A DNA stretch of 20,368 nucleotides from Ignavibacteria bacterium UBA961. Its GTDB lineage: Bacteria > Bacteroidota > Ignavibacteria > Kapaibacteriales > UBA961. The notes beneath the pieces are model-generated. The model was not told where the DNA came from. It made no database searches and was given only the letters and a program-made list of their open reading frames with translations. The stretch is from contig DBCJ01000101.1 in assembly GCA_002293005.1 (NCBI GenBank), positions 8,666-29,033 of the forward strand. The letters run 5' to 3'. How positions within the stretch are numbered: the stretch's first letter is position 1; the number at the start of each line of letters is the position of its first letter. Shown piece by piece: positions 6,900 through 13,958 of this stretch. Position numbers and translations under genes: made by a program.

Positions 6900-7925
6900 T
6901 TAATATCTCTTGCTCTTGATGAGACAAGGCATATAATGATGGAGATTTTCGAGAACTTTGCCCGTTCCTCGCACAACTGCAGTGAGTGGATCTTCAACAA
7001 CATGCACGGTGAGCGTTGTTTCCATGGAAAGGCGTTTATCCAAACCTTTTAGCAAGGCTCCACCGCCTGATAGCATAATTCCGCGATCATAAATATCTGC
7101 AGCCAATTCAGGAGGTGTTCTTTCGAGTAATAATCGAACGCTTTCAACTATTGTTCCAACACATTCACTGAGTGCTTCTCTGATATCGATTGAACTGACC
7201 GTGATTGATTGAGGAATACCTGTGATCAAATCACGACCTTTCACTTCGATTTCTACTTCTTGTTCCAATGGATAAGCAGATCCAACTTCGCATTTGATGA
7301 TTTCAGCGGTTCTCTCACCAATGAGAATATTATGATTGCGCTTAAAGTACTGAACAATACTATTGGTCATTTCATCACCTGCCATACGAATGGACTCATC
7401 GGTAACGATACCTGAAAGTGCAATCACTGCGATTTCAGTGGTTCCACCACCGATATCAACTATTAAATTTCCTTTTGGCTCGTGAACATCAAGTCCGATT
7501 CCAATTGCAGCGGCCATTGGCTCTGCAATGAGATGTACTTCCTTAGCACCAGCATGTTCAGCACTGTCTCGCACGGCACGCTTTTCTACTTCGGTAATGC
7601 CTGAAGGCACGCATACGACAACTCGTCTGGCTGGTTGCCATGACAAAGAAATTTTCTTGATGAAAGCTCTGAGCATTCCCTCAGCGATTTCAAAATCTGC
7701 AATCACGCCGTCTTTCAATGGACGAATGGTGCGAATGTCACGATGAGTCTTGCCTACCATTGCTTGTGCTTCATGTCCGATCGCGAGTATATGCTTATTG
7801 GTGCGATCGAATGCAACGATTGATGGCTCATTGAGCACCAAGCCCTTATCTCTCATCCAAATGAGAGTATTGGCAGTGCCAAGATCAATGGCCACATCTG
7901 TTGATAAAAATCCAAAACGCATCAT
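6900..7925 (-). CDS. mreB: Rod shape-determining protein MreB
   Basis: MreB is the bacterial actin that forms membrane-associated filaments guiding lateral peptidoglycan synthesis. The 341-residue product has family length and shows the actin/Hsp70 ATPase motifs in order: phosphate-1 DLGTANTLIW (14-23), IRPLKDGVIADFEI, the VVCVPSGITEVEKRAV segment, phosphate-2 IVDIGGGTTEIAVIALSGI, and the adenosine motif IMLSGGGALLKGLDKRL. The N-terminal MRFGF suits a short membrane-binding segment. Two tandem ATGs (7925 and 7922) exist; the first is used here, and either is possible. A promoter lies at 7992-8023. No mreC, mreD, pbp2 or rodA follow, which is unusual: the next gene downstream is the separately promoted Tudor-like gene. 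Confidence 0.96.
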   Translation of the reverse strand: MMRFGFLSTDVAIDLGTANTLIWMRDKGLVLNEPSIVAFDRTNKHILAIGHEAQAMVGKTHRDIRTIRPLKDGVIADFEIAEGMLRAFIKKISLSWQPARRVVVCVPSGITEVEKRAVRDSAEHAGAKEVHLIAEPMAAAIGIGLDVHEPKGNLIVDIGGGTTEIAVIALSGIVTDESIRMAGDEMTNSIVQYFKRNHNILIGERTAEIIKCEVGSAYPLEQEVEIEVKGRDLITGIPQSITVSSIDIREALSECVGTIVESVRLLLERTPPELAADIYDRGIMLSGGGALLKGLDKRLSMETTLTVHVVEDPLTAVVRGTGKVLENLHHYMPCLIKSKRY

Positions 7926-7991
7926 ATTCTCACTATACTGATGATGAAGTCATTCACATTCTATGCCTTGAGGCAAATCAATGGGGGACTG

Positions 7992-8023
7992 CAAAAATAC
8001 GAATCTAAGGATAGAAAACCAAT
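7992..8023 (-). promoter_or_regulatory. mreB promoter
   Basis: On the minus strand ATTG (8023-8020), exactly 20 bases, then TATTTTTG (7999-7992) fits the Bacteroidota TTTG/TAnnTTTG promoter with one -33 mismatch. It continues CAGTCCCCC, nearly the same initial sequence as the rpsU-operon promoter. The predicted leader to the mreB ATG is about 60 bases. Confidence 0.7.
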
Positions 8024-8051
8024 CTCGGAATCAAGTTTCCGAAATCTTTAT

Positions 8052-8098
8052 AGTGATCTAAGTTTATGATTCAAAATACTTTGCAATCTTTGATCACT
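8052..8098. repeat. Inverted repeat at the clpX 3' end
   Basis: Arms AGTGATCTAAG (8052-8062) and CTTTGATCACT (8088-8098) match at 10 of 11 positions around a 25-base loop, and the right arm covers the clpX stop codon. No U-tract follows on the minus strand, so it is at best a weak terminator or an mRNA 3'-end stabiliser for clpX. It could also be chance. Confidence 0.35.
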
Positions 8099-9383
8099 CT
8101 GCTTTTCGCAATTGCTCCTTTTCGGAGTTAGATGGGCTTTTTTGCTCAAAATGAGGCTCTTTTCCGGAATCCACTACATCTCTGTCAACGATGCAATGAT
8201 TGATGTCATTACGATCGGGTACATCAAACATGATGGGCAACATGATTTCTTCCACTATTGCTCTCAGACCCCGAGCACCTGTTTTGCGAATCTTGGCTTT
8301 TTCAACGATGCCCAATAGAGCATCATTTGTGAATTCCAATCCGCATTGTTCCATCGAGAACAACTTTTGATATTGCTTGATAAGTGCATTCTTAGGTTTT
8401 GTGAGTACTTGTAGCATCGCCTCATCGGTCAATGGTTCAAGCGGTGCAATCACAGGAAGTCTTCCAACCAATTCAGGAATGAATCCAAATTTGATGAGAT
8501 CCTCGGGCTCCACTCGCGAGAGCAAAGCGCTGGTCTCTTCCACATTTTCTTTCATGCTCGCACTGAATCCAATGGTTTTTGCATTGATTCTGCGGGCAAT
8601 TGTTTTCTCTACTCCATCAAAAGCACCGCCACAGATGAAGAGAATATTCTTTGTATTTACATATACCAAAGATTGCTCGGGATGTTTTCTTCCACCACGA
8701 GGAGGAACGCCAGCAACAGTACCTTCAAGCAATTTGAGAAGTGCTTGCTGAACGCCTTCGCCGGATACATCTCGCGTAATGCTTTGTGAATCTGAACGGC
8801 GGGCAATTTTATCGATTTCGTCGATATACACAATGCCACGCTCTGCACGCTCAACATCATAATCTGCATTCTGCAGAAGATGTACGAGGATGGTCTCAAC
8901 ATCATCACCTACATAACCTGATTCAGTGATTGTGGTTGCATCCGCAACTGCAAAAGGTACATCAAGAATGCGTGCCAAGGTTTTTGCAAGTAGTGTTTTT
9001 CCCGTTCCGGTAGGACCAACAAGCAAAATATTGCTTTTCTCAATTTCAACATCATCTTGAGATGGAAGAGCATTGGATGCAATACGCTTATAATGATTAT
9101 ATACAGCAACACTCAAAATGCGCTTTGCTTTATCTTGATCAATCACATATTCATCAAGCTTTGCTTTGATTTGTGATGGCTTTAATAATGCTGTTTTGTG
9201 ATTCTGATTTTTGTGAGACTTTGTGGAAGGTGCAATGTGTTGATTCAATACATCCATGGATGTATGAATGCAACGATCGCAGATATACACTTCATTGCCT
9301 GCAATGAGATTCTGGACATCGGCGGCAGGACGACCACAAAATGAACAGTGAATGGAATCTTTGTCTTGCTTTCTTGAACTCAT
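8094..9383 (-). CDS. clpX: ATP-dependent Clp protease ATP-binding subunit ClpX
   Basis: ClpX is the AAA+ unfoldase that feeds substrates to ClpP. The 429-residue product contains the N-terminal C4 zinc domain (C13, C16, C35, C38), Walker A GPTGTGKT (123-130), pore loop GYVG (156-159), Walker B IVYIDEID (184-191), the RKH loop (232-234), the ClpP-docking IGF loop (271-273) and the sensor-2 GARGLR motif. All hallmark residues are present. The C-terminal tail (DSGKEPHFEQKSPSNSEKEQ...) is charged and low-complexity. It follows clpP after a 78-base gap that contains a strong terminator-like hairpin, so it may depend on readthrough or on an unrecognised promoter. Confidence 0.97.
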   Translation of the reverse strand: MSSRKQDKDSIHCSFCGRPAADVQNLIAGNEVYICDRCIHTSMDVLNQHIAPSTKSHKNQNHKTALLKPSQIKAKLDEYVIDQDKAKRILSVAVYNHYKRIASNALPSQDDVEIEKSNILLVGPTGTGKTLLAKTLARILDVPFAVADATTITESGYVGDDVETILVHLLQNADYDVERAERGIVYIDEIDKIARRSDSQSITRDVSGEGVQQALLKLLEGTVAGVPPRGGRKHPEQSLVYVNTKNILFICGGAFDGVEKTIARRINAKTIGFSASMKENVEETSALLSRVEPEDLIKFGFIPELVGRLPVIAPLEPLTDEAMLQVLTKPKNALIKQYQKLFSMEQCGLEFTNDALLGIVEKAKIRKTGARGLRAIVEEIMLPIMFDVPDRNDINHCIVDRDVVDSGKEPHFEQKSPSNSEKEQLRKAE

Positions 9384-9407
9384 TATGTTCTGTCACGGTA
9401 TATCAAG

Positions 9408-9442
9408 AAAAAAAAAGGCGGGACGAAAGTATCGCCCCACCT
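9408..9442 (-). terminator. Strong terminator-like hairpin between clpP and clpX
   Basis: On the minus strand an 11-bp stem (9442-9432 with 9426-9416, two G-T wobbles) with a 5-base TACTT loop is followed by nine T (complement of 9408-9416). It ends 24 bases before the clpX ATG. I find no TAnnTTTG promoter between, so partial termination lowering clpX relative to clpP is the simplest reading. Confidence 0.88.
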
Positions 9443-9461
9443 TTCATGTATTCATGTAGCA

Positions 9462-10070
9462 TTATGATTTGCTTGGCTCTAATGTACGACGCTCTAAGAT
9501 CTTATCGATGATACCATATTCAACTGCCTGCTTGGCGCTCATATAATTATCTCGATCTGCATCTTTGAGAATAGTCTTTGTGTCTTTGCCTGTATGCTTA
9601 CTGATGATTGCATAGAGCATTTCACGAATGCGAAGCATTTCTTTGGTATAGATCTCAATGTCGGTTGCCTGACCTTGAGTACCACCCAATGGTTGATGCA
9701 TCATAATGCGTGAATTTGGGAGTGCAAATCGCTTTCCTGCTGTTCCCGCACAAAGTAGTACCTGTGCCATTGATGCTGCCATACCAACGCAAATTGTGCT
9801 GATATCGGGTCTAACAAATTGCATGGTATCATAAATTGCCATGCCTGCAGTAACGCTTCCACCAGGAGAGTTGATATATATATTGATATCCTTGGTCGGA
9901 TCTTCACTTTCGAGAAAGAGAAGTTGGGCTACAGTCAAACTTGCAACATTATCATCTATGGGTGTACCAATGAAAATGATTCTTTCTTTCAAAAGACGAG
10001 AATATATATCATATGCTCTTTCGCCTCTACTTGTTTGTTCCACTACCATGGGAACGAGTTGATTCATCAT
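9462..10070 (-). CDS. clpP: ATP-dependent Clp protease proteolytic subunit ClpP
   Basis: ClpP forms the tetradecameric serine-protease chamber working with ClpX. The 202-residue product shows IYINSPGGSVTAGMAIYD (64-81), catalytic Ser100 in GMAASMAQ, catalytic His125 in MMHQPLGG and catalytic Asp174 in DADRDNYMS, so the triad is intact. The stretch after the Ser (MAQVLLCAGTAGKR) fits the family. Two tandem ATGs occur (10070, 10067); GGAG seven bases before the first supports it. It lies 20 bases after tig and before clpX, the classical tig-clpP-clpX order. Confidence 0.97.
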   Translation of the reverse strand: MMNQLVPMVVEQTSRGERAYDIYSRLLKERIIFIGTPIDDNVASLTVAQLLFLESEDPTKDINIYINSPGGSVTAGMAIYDTMQFVRPDISTICVGMAASMAQVLLCAGTAGKRFALPNSRIMMHQPLGGTQGQATDIEIYTKEMLRIREMLYAIISKHTGKDTKTILKDADRDNYMSAKQAVEYGIIDKILERRTLEPSKS

Positions 10071-10090
10071 AATGATGCTCCGGATGGTGA

Positions 10091-11572
10091 TTATTCACCG
10101 GCAGATTTTGACTTGGTTGATTTCTTTTTTGGCTTTTCTTCCTCGTCTTCTGTCTTTTTTGCTTTGGTTGAAGTTTTTGCTTCCTTTGCTTTCGCTTCAG
10201 CTTTTGGCTTAGCAGTTTTACTTGCTGTCTTTGCCGGCTTTGCCTTTGACGAAGAAGCTGACTCTGCAGTGTCTTGCATTTGCTGAACCATGGCTTCCAT
10301 GTCTTTTTCAGCAAAGTATACCTGAGGATCTACATCAAGAACGGTTGCCATGGAAATGACTTTATCCAAAACTTTTCTTGCAAGGATTGAACCGAGAAAT
10401 GCATTGTCTTTCATGAGATATGAAAGAATCTGATTATCATTCATTTGTGTTTGTGAACGATAATATTGCAAATATGGAAGAATGTCTTGCTCTTCAAGAG
10501 TAATGCCTTCCTTCTCAATGATTCTGTCACGAATCAATTCCCAGCGTGCTGTCTGCTCGGCATAAGGACGGAACATTTCTTCAAAGTCAGACATCTTCAA
10601 TTCAGCCGCAGATGGACCTTGTTGTTTTTTGAAATTGTCAAACATTCCATGCATAACTTCATGGACCAATGAAGGTGGAACTTGAAAATCATGCTTCGAA
10701 GTGATGATGTCCACAATTTGAATTTCCATCTCTTTGCGTGCTTCATCTTCCAACATGCGATTATTATAATCGCGAACACTGCTTTCCAATTCTTCAATAG
10801 TTGAAAGACTGCCATTGGAATACTTCTTGACGAATTCTTCATCCAATGCGGCAGGTACAATCTTCTCTGCAGACAAAATTGTCACTTCAAACCTATCAGG
10901 ATTTTCTTCACCCTGAGTTGCATCCATGTATGTTGCAGTATCACCAACTTTTTTACCAATCAATGCATCACGAAGGAATCCATCCAAATCGGGATGATCG
11001 AGGAAAATTGTATTCTCTTGGGGTTCCAAACCTTCAAGGGGTTCACCAGTTTCATCATCCACTTTTGTGAAACGAATGGTAACATTATGTTTGGCATCGC
11101 TGACATCGTCGGCAGGAATGCTGGTTGCATTCTTGAGTAGAATTTCATCAATGATTTTTTTAACATCTTCCTCAGTGACTTTTGCAATCGGCTTCTTGAT
11201 TTCCAAACCTTCATAAGATGCCAATTCAAATTCAGGAATGATGCTGAAACGAATCACATAAGTCATCGAGCCATTCTCACCCGGCTTGAGATCAAGCAAT
11301 TCAGGCTGGCCAACAACTTTTATATTATTGTTACGAGTATAATTCTTGAACTCGGAATCTGCCACATCCATCATGCAGTCTTGCTCAATCTGTCTGCCAA
11401 ATCTCTGCTTAATAATAGATAGTGGAACCTTCCCCTTGCGAAATCCTTTGATTTCTATTGTTGGCTGCGCCTTCTGATAAGCACGCTCAAAGTGAGGAAT
11501 GAAATCCTCTTGTGTCAATGTAAAACTTACCTCTTGCGTGCAAGCATCAATTGATATGACGGAGATTTCCAA
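10091..11572 (-). CDS. tig: Trigger factor with Lys/Ala-rich C-terminal extension
   Basis: Trigger factor is the ribosome-bound chaperone meeting nascent chains at the exit tunnel. The 493-residue product carries the ribosome-docking GFRKGKVP motif (43-50) in an otherwise typical N-domain. A divergent PPIase-like segment lies at about 150-245, without the usual FKBP core residues. The helical C-terminal chaperone domain ends near residue 435. The last ~55 residues form a tail very rich in Lys, Ala, Ser and Thr (10094-10246), with an acidic TEDEEE patch, likely disordered and not part of standard trigger factor. The start is TTG at 11572: it aligns with the family N-terminus, no in-frame ATG lies nearby upstream, and AAGG sits eight bases before it. 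It follows tRNA-Leu by 49 bases, so they may share a transcript. Confidence 0.92.
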   Translation of the reverse strand: MEISVISIDACTQEVSFTLTQEDFIPHFERAYQKAQPTIEIKGFRKGKVPLSIIKQRFGRQIEQDCMMDVADSEFKNYTRNNNIKVVGQPELLDLKPGENGSMTYVIRFSIIPEFELASYEGLEIKKPIAKVTEEDVKKIIDEILLKNATSIPADDVSDAKHNVTIRFTKVDDETGEPLEGLEPQENTIFLDHPDLDGFLRDALIGKKVGDTATYMDATQGEENPDRFEVTILSAEKIVPAALDEEFVKKYSNGSLSTIEELESSVRDYNNRMLEDEARKEMEIQIVDIITSKHDFQVPPSLVHEVMHGMFDNFKKQQGPSAAELKMSDFEEMFRPYAEQTARWELIRDRIIEKEGITLEEQDILPYLQYYRSQTQMNDNQILSYLMKDNAFLGSILARKVLDKVISMATVLDVDPQVYFAEKDMEAMVQQMQDTAESASSSKAKPAKTASKTAKPKAEAKAKEAKTSTKAKKTEDEEEKPKKKSTKSKSAGE

Positions 11573-11621
11573 AGAAGTAACCTTGATTATTTCAAAATGC
11601 CGGATTCACCGGAAAACATTG

Positions 11622-11703
11622 TGCGGATGGGGAGGGTCGAACTCCCACGGGTTGCCCCACCAGATCCTAAGTCTGGCGCGTATGCCAATTTCGCCACATC
11701 CGC
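11622..11703 (-). tRNA. tRNA-Leu (anticodon UAG)
   Basis: The minus strand folds as an 82-base class II tRNA. The acceptor stem is GCGGATG with CATCCGC, the D-loop has ATTGGCATACGC, the anticodon stem is CAGA with TCTG around loop CTTAGGA (anticodon TAG, reading CUA and other CUN codons), a long GGGGCAACCC variable arm follows, and the T arm has the GTTCGAC loop. The discriminator is A at 11622. CCA is not encoded (next bases CAA), so it is added post-transcriptionally. A TAnnTTTG promoter lies at 11731-11762, and tig starts 49 bases downstream. Confidence 0.96.
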
Positions 11704-11730
11704 ATAGCTGAGTGCTTGTAAACAAGAGCG

Positions 11731-11762
11731 CAAAAATACAATGTTTTCATCGGTTTATGAAA
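11731..11762 (-). promoter_or_regulatory. Promoter of tRNA-Leu and possibly tig-clpP
   Basis: On the minus strand TTTC (11762-11759), a 20-base spacer and TATTTTTG (11738-11731), followed by C, fit the Bacteroidota promoter pattern with one -33 mismatch. The predicted start lies about 20-25 bases before the tRNA 5' end. Confidence 0.65.
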
Positions 11763-11773
11763 TAATTGTTAAC

Positions 11774-11804
11774 TTGTCAATTCGAGTCGATGTGCCGGTA
11801 TAAT
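11774..11804 (+). promoter_or_regulatory. Weak candidate promoter for the HpnE-like gene
   Basis: TTGTCA (11774-11779) and TATAAT (11799-11804) are separated by 19 bases, resembling a sigma-70 promoter with a long spacer. The compressed TATTTTGC at 11820-11827 is a rival -7 candidate closer to the ATG. The 137-base gap before the gene also holds the divergent tRNA promoter. Confidence 0.3.
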
Positions 11805-11841
11805 TCACTATTTATGACATATTTTGCATTTCTGAGCCATT

Positions 11842-13167
11842 ATGAGCCCCAATAATACCTTCGATGCAATTATTTTGGGTGCCGGTATTTCCGGTATGTC
11901 TGCTGCCATGCATTGCATAAAACAGGGAAAAAGTCCTCTATTGATAGAGTCCACCGCAAATATCGGAGGAAGAGCCCGCTCATTTGAAGATCGCGTTTCA
12001 GGAGATATAATTGATAATGGTCAACATGTCATGATGGGTTGTTATGCATCTTTCTTTGAATTGATCAAAGAAATCGGAATGATGCACAAGATTCACAAGC
12101 AGAAATATCTTACAATTCCATTTCATTTTACAAATGGCGAAAAAGACCTTCTTTTTGCCAAAGGATTTGCAGGCCTACATGGGTCCATCGGAATGGCACT
12201 CGGAATGTTGCGTTTAAATTTTTTGAATGGAAAAGACAAAAGATCCATGCTATTATTTGCCCTTCGATTGAAACTGGGCATATGTAGACCGGGATCCATG
12301 ACCGCTATGGAATTTCTTTTGTCAGAAGCACAGTCAGGCAGACTTATTGAATTGATATGGACACCCGTGATACTTGCAACCATGAATGGCAAACCCGAAG
12401 AGGTATCGGCAAAAGTGTTTGTCACTGTTTTACGACTTGCCTTTTTTGGTTCGGGAGATGCTTCATCGCTCTATATTCCTCAATGTGGATTATCAGAACT
12501 CTTTGAGCCATTCGAAGCATGGATGAATGAGCGTGGTGGAAAGATGTTGCGAAGCATGGGTGTGAGTACAATCGACATCGAGCATAATCAAGTGAAAGGG
12601 GTTACTCTACAAGACGGCACCAAACTATTTTCTTCAAGTGTGATTACGGCCATACCTCCTCATGCATTGCAAAAGATCATTCCGGATGCATTGAATCATT
12701 CATACTTTTCAGAACTCGGACATATCAACTATTCCCCGATAGTTTCATTATACCTTTGGTTCGACAAAGAATTTCCTGAAATTCAATTGTCTGCAATCAT
12801 GGATACAAAAACACAATGGATATTTAAGAAAACAACAAAAATGCAATCCGCAAAATCATTGCTTGCATTGACAATCAGTGCCGGTGATGAGATTGTAGGA
12901 AATTCGACGGAAGAAATTGCAAATCTTTGTGCAGAAGAAGTGAGACAATGCTTTCCTGAAATGCGGGGTGCAAATGTAATACACTGGAAAGTCATCAAGG
13001 AAAAATCGGCTACCGTATTGATAGATCCGGATACAGAAGAAAGAAGACCAAATCAAAAAAGTCCTGTGGATGGACTTGTGATTGCTGGTGATTGGACTAA
13101 TACAGGTTTACCCGCAACACTTGAGGGCGCAGCTTTAAGTGGTAAGATTGCTGCTTCGCTCATTTAA
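11842..13167 (+). CDS. HpnE-like FAD-dependent oxidoreductase (hydroxysqualene dehydroxylase/desaturase family)
   Basis: This 441-residue flavoprotein belongs to the amine-oxidase/phytoene-desaturase superfamily. The N-terminal Rossmann FAD motif GAGISG (13-18) ends in acidic E36, with GGRARSF (42-48) after it. DNGQHVMMGCY (58-68) is the pattern characteristic of HpnE-type squalene-associated enzymes. The C-terminal FAD motif AGDWTNTGLPATLEGAALSG closes the fold. HpnE removes the hydroxyl of hydroxysqualene to give squalene, working with HpnC and HpnD. Neither partner is nearby, so a carotenoid or other isoprenoid substrate remains possible. No signal peptide. It is monocistronic here and converges with the ABC permease gene, the two stop codons overlapping. 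Confidence 0.78.
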   Translation: MSPNNTFDAIILGAGISGMSAAMHCIKQGKSPLLIESTANIGGRARSFEDRVSGDIIDNGQHVMMGCYASFFELIKEIGMMHKIHKQKYLTIPFHFTNGEKDLLFAKGFAGLHGSIGMALGMLRLNFLNGKDKRSMLLFALRLKLGICRPGSMTAMEFLLSEAQSGRLIELIWTPVILATMNGKPEEVSAKVFVTVLRLAFFGSGDASSLYIPQCGLSELFEPFEAWMNERGGKMLRSMGVSTIDIEHNQVKGVTLQDGTKLFSSSVITAIPPHALQKIIPDALNHSYFSELGHINYSPIVSLYLWFDKEFPEIQLSAIMDTKTQWIFKKTTKMQSAKSLLALTISAGDEIVGNSTEEIANLCAEEVRQCFPEMRGANVIHWKVIKEKSATVLIDPDTEERRPNQKSPVDGLVIAGDWTNTGLPATLEGAALSGKIAASLI

Positions 13168-13958
13168 CCACCATAAGCGCCGAAAGAGCGTATGCCGGCA
13201 TTCCAAATGATGCGAGTGATCAGCCAAGTGAACATGCACCAAGAAAAGCAAATCGCAATATGTAAACCTGCTTGATTTAGTGGCATGAGTCCGGCAGACA
13301 AAGCAGCAGGAACATAGCTCAAATATTGAAAGGGAAGAAAGGATGAAATACGAGCAAGCCAATCGGGGAGTAAATCCAATGGTACAAGTGAACCCGAAAG
13401 AAACCACATGCTGATATCAAATATCACATGAAATGTCCATGTCTCTTCAAACCAAAAAGCCAAATATGAAATCGCCATCGAAATGAAAAACTTGATGATC
13501 ATCGCCATGCATACAAGTAAAGATGACCAAGCTATTCCTTCCCAAGAAATGTGTGATTGAGTGAAGAATGGAATGAATGGAATGATGATCGAAGTTGAAA
13601 TAATCACGCCTACTCGATCTGCTGTCGCAAGTGCTCCGGAAAATCCCAAGTGTGAAATTGGCTTGATGAGATATTTATTCAAATCACCTTTTCGAATTTC
13701 TTCGGATACATTCTTCTCGATTCTCCCCGATCTAATGATAACACCATACAGAGCAGCGAAAATCACATAGAGAAACATGGAATCGGAAGTGTATTGACCG
13801 ATGACGAGATTATTTCTTCCTGCAAAAACTGAATCCCATAAGAAGTACTGTACACCTATCAATACAATAAGCGACAAAAAACTATTGCTGAAATAATCCA
13901 TTCGATATTCAAGCAATGAAGATAGACCGCTACGAAATGCTGCAAGATAGGTATTCAT
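13164..13958 (-). CDS. ABC-2 family membrane permease
   Basis: This is a 264-residue integral membrane protein with about six hydrophobic segments (near residues 25-45, 60-80, 112-135, 142-170, 180-200, 230-250). Features such as EYRMDYFSN near the N-terminus, EEIRKGDLNKYLIKPIS after TM2, and SGSLVPLDLLPDWL match the ABC-2 permease family similar to PF06182, which forms export-type ABC transporters with a separate ATPase. No ATPase gene is adjacent, so its partner must be encoded elsewhere. The ATG at 13958 shares its A with the TGA of the SDR gene (TGATG), indicating translational coupling; a TTG at 13961 is less likely. Substrate unknown. It is the last gene of the envelope operon. Confidence 0.78.
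   Translation of the reverse strand: MNTYLAAFRSGLSSLLEYRMDYFSNSFLSLIVLIGVQYFLWDSVFAGRNNLVIGQYTSDSMFLYVIFAALYGVIIRSGRIEKNVSEEIRKGDLNKYLIKPISHLGFSGALATADRVGVIISTSIIIPFIPFFTQSHISWEGIAWSSLLVCMAMIIKFFISMAISYLAFWFEETWTFHVIFDISMWFLSGSLVPLDLLPDWLARISSFLPFQYLSYVPAALSAGLMPLNQAGLHIAICFSWCMFTWLITRIIWNAGIRSFGAYGG

Noticed and set aside
10027..10314. Frame-shifted Lys/Gln/Arg-rich open frame over the tig tail and clpP start
   Set aside because: It is an alternate reading of the low-complexity Lys/Ala coding tail; no start signal or domain.
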